DNA of 23,779 nucleotides, from the NCBI GenBank assembly GCA_026770585.1, contig MU646458.1, forward strand, positions 411,655 through 435,433, in the 5' to 3' direction. This DNA is from Baffinella frigidus. Its lineage: Eukaryota > Cryptophyceae > Cryptomonadales > Baffinellaceae. The notes under the pieces were generated by a model. The model saw only the letters and a program-made list of their open reading frames with translations, did no database searches and was not told the origin of the DNA. Position numbers and translations under genes: made by a program. This document shows, in pieces, positions 15,705 through 23,779 of the stretch (position 1 is its first letter; the number at the start of each line of letters is the position of its first letter).

Positions 15705-15875
15705 GTTTAGGGTTTGGGGCTTAGGGTGTGGGGTGTAGGCTGTAGGCTGTAGGCTGTAGGCTGTAGGGTGCAGGGTGTAGGGTGTAGGGTGTGGGGTGTA
15801 GGGTGTAGGGTGTAGGGTTTAGGTTGTAGGGTGTAGGGTGTAGGGTGTAGGGTGTAGGGTGTAGGGGTTAGGTTG
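15705..15875 (-). repeat. GTGTAGG / CTGTAGG heptamer array
   Basis: Homogeneous runs of GGCTGTA then GGGTGTA heptamers after a short TTTAGGG segment. C-rich on the minus strand. Confidence 0.95.
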
Positions 15876-15881
15876 AACTTC

Positions 15882-15980
15882 CTAATCGCAAGGGACACAC
15901 ACCGTCTCAAGGGGGCTCCTACACTCCCAGGAATAGGCCTACCGAAGGACCTCAGGGCGGTGCGTGTTCTGATTTGCGAG
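15882..15980. mobile_element. Fold-back element family F, divergent copy 4
   Basis: CTAATCGCAAGGGACACACA at the left pairs imperfectly with TGCGTGTTCTGATTTGCGAG at the right. The interior has GGAATAGGCCTACCGAAGGA. It relates to the 14054-14138 copy through the ACACGCACCG and TTTGCGAG ends. Confidence 0.6.
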
Positions 15981-16039
15981 CAACTGCATGATCCTACGGG
16001 GGTTCGCCGCCTTATGATGCACTGAAGAACACACTTCTT

Positions 16040-16880
16040 TGAATATCGTCTCGAGAATACATCAGCTGGAAGGATCATGTTGCCCGAATCTTTGGGATTC
16101 TTCAGTCGCTCTCGGATTCTTAAGTCGTCGCAGCGCGCCGAGACGTGCGTGTGGCGACGTGAAAATCACGCGCGTGAGTGTGAGAAGGCTTGGGTAAAGG
16201 CGTGATCGAGGCGAGCGTGTTTCTGACACCAAGCGCGTTTCTGTGGCGCGCCGGTTTTTGCTGAGGGGGCATGACCTACCTCTAGGTATTGCTGAACCAT
16301 AGCTTTCGCGGGGGTGCATACATGGCGGCCGTGTTGGTATTGTTCATACAGATCTCTCTCTCGCTTCACCTCTGTGTTCTACGCATGATTGGTCCTCAAC
16401 GCCGACCTCCCAATTTGGTCCGTAGTGGTGTCGCCTGACTTAAGCTCGTTGAGCTAGGGTTTGACTATGACACCAACACGAAATGCGGTGTTGAGGACCG
16501 TGATATCAAACCCTAGACGGTTCTGCCGAGTCTTTACAAGTCGGGCAGTGTGTAATAATTTTCATGCACATATCGAGGTAGGTCACGTTACTGTGGGATC
16601 TCCGCAAATAACGTGTCCACCCCCGCCCGTGACTGATACAAACTCAGCAACCACAATTAAGAGATAGTCCCACTTCCAGCCTCAAGTGAGAAGGGCGAGG
16701 TGTCCGGCTATGTCGGAATCGGATCAATTCTAAAGGTTCTAAACGTCCTAAAGGCGAACCACACAGAGCGCTCGCTTCTAAGTTGACATTTGAACCAAAG
16801 TTAACACCTGAACCAAAGTTGACACCTGTACACCCCACGCTCAGGGGGTCCACTCTGCTTCATGAAAACCCCCTGAAGCC
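16040..16880. other. Unique spacer with a small inverted repeat
   Basis: No gene recognised. GGTCCTCAACGCCG (about 16391-16404) pairs with CGGTGTTGAGGACC (about 16486-16499), and CTAGGGTTTGA (16454) with TCAAACCCTAG (16506), a possible decayed fold-back. At 16775-16830 a short tandem TTGACA..TGAACCAAAG repeats three times. Confidence 0.5.
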
Positions 16881-16881
16881 G

Positions 16882-17590
16882 ATGTGGGGTTTGGGGTTTA
16901 GGGTTGAGGGTTGAGGTGTAGGGTTCAGGGTTTAGGGTTTAGGGTTGAGGGCTGAGGGTTTAGGGTTGAGGGTTGAAGGTTTAGGGTTGACAGTTTAGGG
17001 TTTAAGGTTTAGGGTTTAGGGTTAGCGTTCAGTGATTAGGGGTTAGATTGGAAGGTTTATGGTTTAGGGTTTGGGGTTTAGGGTTTGGGGTTTGGGGTTT
17101 GGCGTTTGGCGTTTGGCGTTTGGCGTTTGGCGTTTGGCGTTTGGCGTTTGGCGTTTGGCGTTTGGCGTTTGGCGTTTGGGCGTGAGGGTTGAGGGTTGAG
17201 GTTTTTAGGGTTAGGGTCTGATGTGTAGATTTTTGACGTTGAGAGTTTGGGGTTGAGGGTTTAGGGTTTAGTTTAGGGTTTAGAGTTTGGGGTTGAGGGT
17301 TGAGGGTTCAAGATTCAGAGGTCAGGGTTGAAGGAATTGGGGTTCAGGGTTTGGGTTTTTAAGGTTTAGAGTTTAGGTTTTGGGGCTCAGGGTTTAGGGT
17401 TTGGGGTTTAGGGTTTACGGTTAAGTGTTTAGGGTTTAAGGTGTATTGTTTATTGTTTATTGTTTAGGTTTGAGGGGGGGGGGGGTAGGGTTTAGGGTTT
17501 ACGGTTAAGGGTTTTAGGTGTAGGGTTTAGGGTTGAGGGTTTAGGGTTGAGGGTTTAGGTTTTAGGGTGGAGGGTTGAGGGTTGAGGGCC
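16882..17590 (-). repeat. Large TTTAGGG-type array with a (TTTGGCG)11 patch
   Basis: Degenerate TTTAGGG, TTGAGGG and TTTGGGG units. At 17099-17177 about eleven identical TTTGGCG heptamers stand out as a recently homogenised patch. C-rich strand is the minus strand. Confidence 0.95.
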
Positions 17591-17594
17591 CCGA

Positions 17595-18420
17595 CCGTGG
17601 CAGGGCTGCCGGACTTGGGCGCCGGCCGTGGGCCACCCGCCCCCTTGCATCAAGGGGCTGACTCTTGTGGGCGTACCTTCGGGTGCGTCCAGCAAGCCCC
17701 GGGCGAGGGAACTACGGCGGAGGAGGGGGCTGACTAGCCACCAGTACCGTTGGGTCGACACGTCGAGCGCATTGCGCTCGATGTCCGCCTCCGTGATTCG
17801 CAATCAGCTGTCGCAACATCTCCAAGGAGCGACGTACTTCCCGCACGGGGATCGACCCCGCTGCTGCCGACCCCTTTCTCGGCCTCGCGATCGAGATGGC
17901 GTCGTCGACCTAACCTGTACCCGCCGAGGAGGGTGGAGACGGGGCCTTCGCGACCGCGCGTGTCGGGAGGAGTTCGTGCACGCTGCCAAAGCCTAGAGCG
18001 GTAGTGGAGGAAGGACGCACGCACTTGAGTAGACGTAGAACGCGACCTAGTTCGCCAATTTGAAAAGCATTGAGTAGGATGTTGTTGACCGTGCCGAGCG
18101 CCACGGTCTAATATTGTCTTGTTTGGTACCGCAGATGTCCCCCCTGATGGGTAGCTCCGAAAGGGGTTGCCCACCAGCGCAGGCATCACGAGTGTCGTAG
18201 CTGGGCCCCCGCACGTTGCGGGGCCTGTAGTGATCAGAAATGCCGCGGGAGTTGGAGGTTCGTTCCCTTGCTCCGATTTTCCGTATGGAAAGGAGTCAAG
18301 CCCGCCCGCCACATCGCGGTATTAGAGTAGTATTAAGTTGATCACTTTTCCAAACGCTGGGGGGGCTCTCTCGAGGTCTCCTTGGTGCACACCATGTGAG
18401 GCTAATAAAGAAGAAGAAGA
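17595..18420. other. Non-repeat island ending in AATAAAGAAGAAGAAGAAG
   Basis: A GC-rich stretch embedded between two heptamer arrays. On the plus strand it ends in a poly(A)-like AATAAA and a (GAA)n tail at 18404-18422, as many non-LTR retroelements and SINEs do. GGTTCGTTCCC near 18254 resembles a tRNA B box with one mismatch. On the minus strand 17803-17602 is open (ITEADIERNALDVSTQRYWW and beyond) with GC-rich third positions and a possible donor GTCGGG at 17601. I recognise no domain in any frame, so both a retroelement end and an unknown minus-strand exon remain possible. Confidence 0.35.
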
Positions 18421-18850
18421 AGGTTGAGGGTTGAGGGTTGAATGTTTAGTGTTTAGTGTTCAGTGTTTAGTGTTGAGTGTTCAGTGTTTAGGGTTGAGGG
18501 TTGAGGGTTTGGGGTCAAGGGTTGAGGGTTCAAGTGTGTTTCGGTTGATGGTAAGTGTTTAGTGTCTACGGTTCGTGTGTGCAGGTTTAGGGTTTAGGGT
18601 TTAGGGTTTAGGGTTTAGGGTTTAGGGCACAGGGTTTAGGGTTCAGTGTTTAGTGTTTAAGGTGTATTGTTTATTGTTTATTGTTTATTGTTTAGGGTTT
18701 AGGGTTTAGGGTTTAGTGTTTAGTGTTTAGGTTTTAGTTAGGGTTTAGGGTTTAAGGTTTAGGGTTTAGGGGTTAGGGGTTAGGGGTTAGGGTTCAGGGT
18801 TTAGGATTCATCATTTAGGGTTCATGGTTTAGATTTGAGGGTTCAGGGGT
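18421..18850 (-). repeat. TTTAGGG / TTTAGTG / TTTATTG heptamer array
   Basis: Variant heptamers in local runs, including GTTTAGT, ATTGTTT and TTAGGGG. C-rich strand is the minus strand. Confidence 0.95.
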
Positions 18851-19379
18851 TCACCGTTATTTTCGTCATCTTCATTTTGTTAAAAACATTGACCAATTGC
18901 CAGAGGGCTGTATACCATGCGCATCTCCGCAAAATCCTGAATTAATTGCTCCTGGCGCATCGAAATTTACTCCACGGATGCTTCACTATTATTTGTGAAT
19001 GCTTTTGCGGAGATTAATACAGTGGGCTGCGAGTGGATTTTCGGTGGCCGAGCCACCAAGAACCGATAAGGAACCGATAAGGATGTCCATAGGAAGAACC
19101 CTTTGTCCCTATGGATAGCCCTCTGTAGGGTCCTATGGATTATCCATTTATGGGGGTGTGCACGAAATCCGTTTTTAGTTCGCTGAGTGTGTGAGGACTA
19201 TCCGGAGATAGGCCCGTCTCGGCAGACGTTGGAGCCATTGGCTGGATAGAGCCATAATTAGTCAACGGGGGCCAGGGGACTTTGGCCCTTCAGTAAAGGA
19301 AGCAACCCAGTGTGTGGGGTGCATGGGATGTGTGGGGCACCACAAAGCTCTTGGTAGGCTGGAGAGGCACCTCTCTCTG
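18851..19379. other. Spacer with repeat fragments
   Basis: No gene seen. 19058-19175 holds AACCGATAAGG twice, CCTATGGAT twice and a CACGAAATCC that also occurs at 2496, so it is a further degraded member of the 2.4-3.2 kb repeat family. Confidence 0.55.
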
Positions 19380-19557
19380 GGACAGATCTAAGCCGACACC
19401 AGAACCACGGCAACCATCTACGTCTATTTGCGCTCACCAACTCGGTGAGACCGTTCTTGTTCGCTCCAAAGTTGACGGATTTGTACCGCAAGCCCAGCAT
19501 GTCAACTTCCACCATAGGCGGACACAGGAACTTAACAGTCGGGGGAGGCAGAGCGAG
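19380..19557 (-). mobile_element. MITE-like element A, degraded reverse copy
   Basis: On the minus strand it carries CTCTGCCTCC near the start, GTTGACATGCTGGGCTTGCG (19484-19503) and ATCCGTCAACTTTG, matching the inside of 4770-4914 and 11123-11258. Ends are poorly preserved. Confidence 0.65.
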
Positions 19558-19746
19558 AGCCCCAGAAAACACCGCACTCGTCGCCACTCTTGAGAACCGG
19601 CCGCTGCTTTCTATTCGAGCTACGCCAGCTTCGATGATGAAGTGGGAGTCACGTTACTCGAGATGGGCATTTTGCAGCCAAATCGGTTCCTGGGGGAGAC
19701 CCAAGACCCCAGACCCTCACCCCTTTGAGCTACTCCAGCTTTAAAA

Positions 19747-19877
19747 GAGATTGGTGATTTATTGCCAAACCACCAGCGTCAGCGCTGCACATGCCTTCCG
19801 AATTGTGCTACATACTGTACTCTGTCTCGGCCGCTCTTACGAGATTTCCCCGGATGGATTCTATCTCCACCTCCTAC
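19747..19877 (+). repeat. Dispersed repeat B, copy 2
   Basis: Homologous to 8109-8237 in intron 5 of the NmrA-like gene, in the same orientation. Confidence 0.85.
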
Positions 19878-20156
19878 GCTCCAGCGTTAATGATCAAAGT
19901 TAACCTACCAACCCGACCACACGAGGCTCCCGCAGGAACGGGGGCAGGGCTTTCCTGCAGAACCAGTTCCAGTGTCCGCCTATGGTGGGAGTTAAAAGAA
20001 CCTAAAGGACCTGAAGGACGTTCAGCTGTTTATGGTAAGGAATGGGGCTGCCCTTTCCCCGGAGACCTGAGTGTTTTCGCCTTCATCTCGGTTCTACAAC
20101 AACGTGTACAGTGTGGGAGAGAACTCCAGATCCGTGTAGCTCAAAACCCGTTGCAG

Positions 20157-20279
20157 GAGAGGGAGCTCACAACGCCGCTCCTGCCGCCCAACTGCGTCGT
20201 CACCGCCAGCGCCTTCCTCCCCGAGCAAGACGCCCTTTCCCTCGGCGGGCCCGCTTCCAAGCCGGCGACCTCGAGTCAC
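20157..20279 (+). CDS. Orphan exon-like block, 41 codons
   Basis: Bounded by acceptor GTTGCAG and donor GTTGGT, with 41 whole codons in phase 0 and G or C at nearly all third positions (LTTPLLPPNCVVTASAFLPE and onwards to PATSSH). The same frame is open well beyond both ends, from before 20000 to 20465, but codon bias is strongest here. No domain is recognised. It could be an exon of a gene upstream of the PDZ gene or a leading exon of it, although its phase does not match the acceptor at 21539 directly. Confidence 0.4.
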
Positions 20280-20397
20280 GTTGGTTGCAGGGAGTCTCCG
20301 CAGGGGGTCTTAGTACGTGGTCATGCTGGTCTTGTAATCAATAAAATCATGAGAGGCTCCTGCACTTGCGCTCATGCTCCCCGCACACGCCCTCCGG

Positions 20398-20690
20398 TGC
20401 GCGCGAGAGAGATAGCGCGCGCGCGAGATAGCGCGCGCGCGACAGCGAGCGAGAGAGAGGGATAGCGAGAGAAAGAGAGCGCAAGAGCGCGAGAGGGAGA
20501 GCGAGAGCGAGAGAGACAGCGCGCGTGAGAGAGAGGGGGAGAGAGGGAGAGAGAGCGCGAGCGAGAGCGAGAGAGAGAGCCAGAGAGCCAGAGAGAGCGA
20601 GCGAGCGAGCGAGAGAGAGAGCGAGAGAAAGAGAGAGATAGAGCGAGATAGCGAGAGAGAACTAGCTAGCTAGAGAGAGAGAGCCCGGCG
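20398..20690. repeat. GA / GC low-complexity tract
   Basis: Mixture of GCGCGCGAGATA, GAGAGC and AGAGAGAG units, purine-rich with alternating GC segments. 20691-20900 afterwards shows nothing recognisable. Confidence 0.95.
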
Positions 20691-20918
20691 CCTGGATGCC
20701 GTCCCGCGAGCCCAGAGCAGGGGCTATGCGTCAACGGACATCTCTCGTCACCGCGGAACTAACTATTTCTAGAAGGTTGGACAAAGGCAACGATGGGGGG
20801 AAGCAGATTGGTTGTGCGCAAGGAAGACAGCGTCACGAGCCAGGAGTTGGATGGTCCCAAAGAGTGAGGAGGGCGTGCATCTCTTTACGCGATCTTGCCT
20901 GTCAAGACGTTTCCAGGC

Positions 20919-20956
20919 AAGGGGTATTTTTTCTATGGGCGCTAAAAATACCCCTT
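20919..20956. other. 13-bp perfect hairpin with AAGGGGTAT arm
   Basis: AAGGGGTATTTTT (20919-20931) and AAAAATACCCCTT (20944-20956) are exact reverse complements. A related hairpin with the same AAGGGGTAT arm is at 21483-21504. Confidence 0.9.
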
Positions 20957-21136
20957 GTTCCAGGAGACCGGTGTGCCTCCTAGTGTGCGTCCATCTTTAC
21001 TACACAGTCTATTATTGTTGTCACGTCACGAAAATCGAGTCCGAAAATCCGAAACGGAAACCGTTTTAAAATGATTTTGTAAACGAGGGGGCAATCCGCC
21101 CCCCCCATCCGCCCCCCTCCTTGAAGGGTGTGCCTA

Positions 21137-21152
21137 CTCGTACCGGTACGAG
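21137..21152. other. 16-base palindrome
   Basis: CTCGTACCGGTACGAG is a perfect palindrome. The neighbourhood (21125-21310) has further short inverted ACCGGTA and GTTCG units and (TTTTACAG)3 at 21315-21338. Confidence 0.85.
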
Positions 21153-21482
21153 CTCGTATCCTACGAACCGGTAGGAGAATAAAACATTCGTAGAACATTC
21201 GAGAACGATGGAACGTAAAAGGAAGTTCGAGAACGGAACGTTTGGGAGGTACGTGCTCGTGATCATACTGTGATCGGTGCGATTTTCGACCGATTTTCTC
21301 TCGTTTCATGAGGTTTTACAGTTTTACAGTTTTACAGAGTACGGTTGAACTCTATCTTGAAAATGGAGTTTTTTTCCAATAGATGGCGCGTAAAATCATT
21401 TTTAGATGGGCCCATCTCTGAGTGGTCCGTCCATCGACACGAACGATCCCATCCCTTCCCGATCCAAGGGGTCATGGGCCTT

Positions 21483-21504
21483 GAAGGGGTATCATAATAC
21501 CCCT
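21483..21504. other. Hairpin AAGGGGTAT / ATACCCCTT
   Basis: Nine-base arms around CATA. It lies about 35 bases before the exon 1 acceptor-like TTGCAG of the PDZ gene. Confidence 0.85.
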
Positions 21505-21550
21505 TACACGTGCACGGATCGGAGAGTTTGAAGTTGCAGTGCCGGGCGCC

Positions 21551-23589
21551 ATGAACTCCTCCACCGTTCATCTGGTGGAGGGCCTCACCTGGTGGGTCGC
21601 GGAGGCCGACGACACCGCCACCTCAAAAAAATCCCAGGACCTCGCAGGGGTGGGCATCGGCATCGAACAACAGGCCTGCGGATCTGACGGGGGCGAGCGG
21701 ACCGTCGTGCGGCGGGTGGTCGCCGGGAGGCCGGCGCACCGCAGCGGGAAGGTGGGGATCCTGGGCGCCGTGGAGGCATCTGGGTCCAGGGCCAGGGGCA
21801 TCGGGATGCTTTGGAGCGCGGGTGGAGGTCAAGGGGGTGCATGGTTGGCTGTGAGCGGGGTTGGTCGATGGTGACAGATGGGGAGGGTGTTCAGGTGGCC
21901 GTTGGCGGCGAGGTCGTCGCGGTTCATTTGAATACCCCCCCCGAGAGCCCTCCGTGGTAGGGACCATTTCCAGTTAAATTAAACATGTCCCCGAACGCAG
22001 GTGGCCGTTGGCGACGAGGTGGTCGCGGTGAACCCCAAACCCTGACCCTAAACCCTAAACCCTAAACCCTAAACCCCAAACCTCAAAACCCAAACCCTAA
22101 ACCCTAAACCAGGTTGATGGGAACTTCCTGCCGATTCTCGTCGCGGAAGGTGCAGCTTCAACACCAAACCCCAAACCCCACACCCCATACCCCATACCCC
22201 AAACCCCTGACCCCTCAACCGTAAACCCCGAACCCCGAAACCCTCCCCCCCAAACCCCACCCCCGACCCCCAAACCCCAACAGGACGAATCGATTCGGGG
22301 AGGAAACCGAGCGGGGCGCTAGTAGTCGCGACGCTGCTTGGGCAGTTGGAGGGGGAGGCAGGCAGTCCTGTGGCTCTCACGCTCCGGAGGGGGGGGGAGG
22401 TCAGCCCCTAGCCTCTCAACCCTACGCCCTACACCCTCAACCCTACACCCTACACCCTGCACCCTACACCCTACACCCTAAACCCTGCACCCTAAAACCC
22501 CACAACCCCTCTCACGCTCCGCACGGGGGAGAGGGGTGAAAACCGAAACCCGAAACCTTAAACCCTAGACTCCAGACCCTAAACCCTCAACTCTAAACCC
22601 TAAACCCTAAACCCTAAACCCTAAACCCTAAACCCCAAACTCCTCACCCCCAAACACGAAACCCTAAACTCTAAACCCTAAACCTTGAACCCTGAGCACC
22701 AAACCAGGTGTGCACAGTAGAGCTTCTGCGAAGGCCGCACGATTTCTCAGGAACCCTAACCCCTAAACCCTAAACGCTAACCCCTAAATCCTATACCCTA
22801 AACCCTAAGCTGTAAACCCCAACCCCTAAATCCTAAACCCTAAGCCCCAAGCTCAAGCCCCCAAACCCCAACCCCTAAACCCTAAACCCTAAACCCTAAA
22901 ACCAGGCTCAACCCCTGTCCCGTCGCCGAGGTGGGAGGAGGTCAAACCCTCAACCCTCAACCCGAAACCCGAAACCCTAAACCCTAAACCTTAAACCCTA
23001 AACCCTCGACCCTCAACCCTCAACCCGAAACCCTTAACCCTTAAACCTGAACCCTAAACCCTAAACCCTAAACCCTAGACCTGAAACCCGAAACTTCAAC
23101 CCCGAAACCAGAAACCAGAAACCAGAAACCAGAAACCCTGAACACTAAACCCTCACCCCCAAACCCTGAACTTTGAACCCTGAACCCTGAACCCTGAACC
23201 CAACCCCCTTCGCACGAGGAGGACAGGTGGGGGGGCGGTGAAGCCTTAAACCCTCAACCCCACATATTGAACCTTGAACCCAAACCCTCAAACCCGAAAC
23301 CCTGAACCCCAAACCCTAAACCCTAAACTCCAAACCCTAACCCCCAAACCACAACCCCCAAACCCTAAACCCCAAAACCAAAGCCCTAAACCCTCAACCT
23401 TAAACCTTACACCCAAGACCCAAGCCCCAAACCCTCAACCCCAAACCCTAAACCCCAAACCCTAAACCCCAACCTATAAACCCTCAACCCTCAACCCCCA
23501 ACCCCGAACCCTAAACACCAAATTCTAAACTGAGCAGGAGAGGGGAGCGGGGGTCGGTGACGAGATTTCGCATGCGTCCACGCAGGGTG
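21551..23589 (+). CDS. PDZ-domain protein, 5' part, continues past the window
   Basis: PDZ domains bind C-terminal peptides and act in scaffolds or proteases; the partner is unknown. Exons: 21551-21751, 22001-22027, 22113-22149, 22284-22399, 22708-22750, 22906-22940, 23538-23589. The first four and the start of the fifth join in phase into one domain: GVGIGIEQ (carboxylate-binding region), VVRRVVAGRPAHRSGKV, VAVGDEVVAVDGNFLP, VATLLGQLEGEAGSPVALTL, RRGGEVCTVELLRRP, the usual PDZ order of strands and helices. The last two exons are less certain; the final one has GVGDEI. The ATG at 21551 has a fair context (GCGCCATGA), but a TTGCAG acceptor just before it allows an upstream exon. The fifth intron would start with GA rather than GT, although the phase across it fits. 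Introns are C-rich heptamers on the coding strand. Domain call is firm; total structure is partial. Confidence 0.75.
21895..21921 (+). pseudogene. Duplicate of the 27-nt PDZ exon 2
   Basis: Follows acceptor TTCAG and encodes VAVGGEVVA, ends at donor GTTCAT. The used exon at 22001-22027 encodes VAVGDEVVA. The two differ by one amino-acid change (Gly/Asp in the GDE turn of the PDZ fold) and one synonymous base. Same length and phase, so they could be mutually exclusive exons. I used the downstream copy because GDE is the family consensus. Confidence 0.8.
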
Positions 23590-23779
23590 GTAGCCCCCGA
23601 ACCCAAAACCCCAAACCCCAAACCCCAGACCTCATGAACCCCAGATTCCAAGCCCCACAACCTGATCCTTAAAATCCCACCCCCAAACCTCAAACCCCAA
23701 ACCGCACACCCCAAACCCCAAACCTCAAACCCCAAACCCCAAACCCTAAACCCCAAACCCCAAACCCAAAAACCGAACA
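22028..23779 (+). repeat. CCCTAAA / CCCCAAA heptamer introns of the PDZ gene
   Basis: The introns consist almost wholly of CCCTAAA, CCCCAAA, CCCTACA, CCCTGAA and CCAGAAA units, interrupted only by exons. Acceptors are built from the repeat (CTAAACCAG at 22112, CCCCAACAG at 22283, CCAAACCAG at 22707, TAAAACCAG at 22905). A short non-heptamer block at 23208-23240 (CACGAGGAGGACAG) may be another exon or echo. Confidence 0.9.
22509..22537 (+). pseudogene. Copy of the PDZ exon 4 end
   Basis: CCTCTCACGCTCCGCACGGG followed by GAGAGG and a GTGAAAACC donor matches CTCTCACGCTCCGGAGG at the end of exon 4 (22375-22399). A partial duplicate within the following intron. Confidence 0.7.

Noticed and set aside
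18140-18275. tRNA gene
   Set aside because: Only a B-box-like GGTTCGTTCCC with one mismatch is present; no cloverleaf or acceptor stem could be built.
20398-20690. Arg/Glu-rich coding region
   Set aside because: Low-complexity GA/GC tract; the open frame is a by-product.

Overview
This window looks like nuclear DNA of a eukaryote. It has spliced genes with GT..AG introns, TTTAGGG/CCCTAAA-type degenerate telomere-like heptamers in introns and spacers, many short fold-back elements, and exons that are G/C-rich at third codon positions. The heptamer type and the gene architecture suggest a unicellular alga, perhaps of the green lineage. That is inference; no marker gene in the window settles it. 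There is one assembly gap of 264 N.

Layout. 1-5.7 kb: microsatellites, heptamer arrays, two minisatellites and dispersed repeats, with weak candidate minus-strand micro-exons at 1.3-1.5 and 3.7-4.1 kb. 5726-13528 (+): the best-supported gene, an 11-exon NmrA-like NAD(P)-binding (atypical SDR) protein of 311 residues. All ten introns are GT..AG, all phases agree, and the whole family motif series is present. 13.5-14.35 kb: spacer with a cluster of fold-back elements. 14590-15494 (+): a WD40-repeat protein in one uninterrupted block, broken by a single frameshift in a G6 run. 15.7-18.9 kb: heptamer arrays around a non-repeat island (17.6-18.4 kb) that ends in an AATAAA/(GAA)n tail. 19-21.5 kb: dispersed elements, one orphan exon-like block and a long GA/GC low-complexity tract. 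21551 to beyond the end (+): a PDZ-domain protein split into small exons by heptamer-filled introns.

The most striking property is what I call exon echoes. In the NmrA-like gene, exons 2, 4-5, 7, 8 and 9, and a short tail of exon 10, have partial extra copies in the flanking introns. Two exons of the PDZ gene do as well. Many copies keep the exact splice boundary and reading frame, and several differ from the used exon mainly at synonymous positions. One copy of exons 4-5 lacks the heptamer intron between them. The heptamer introns all run C-rich on the coding strand and mostly end in AACCAG, AAACAG or close variants. Together this points to a genome that repeatedly duplicates exon fragments and builds or expands introns from telomere-like repeats. 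No functional link between the three plus-strand genes is evident.
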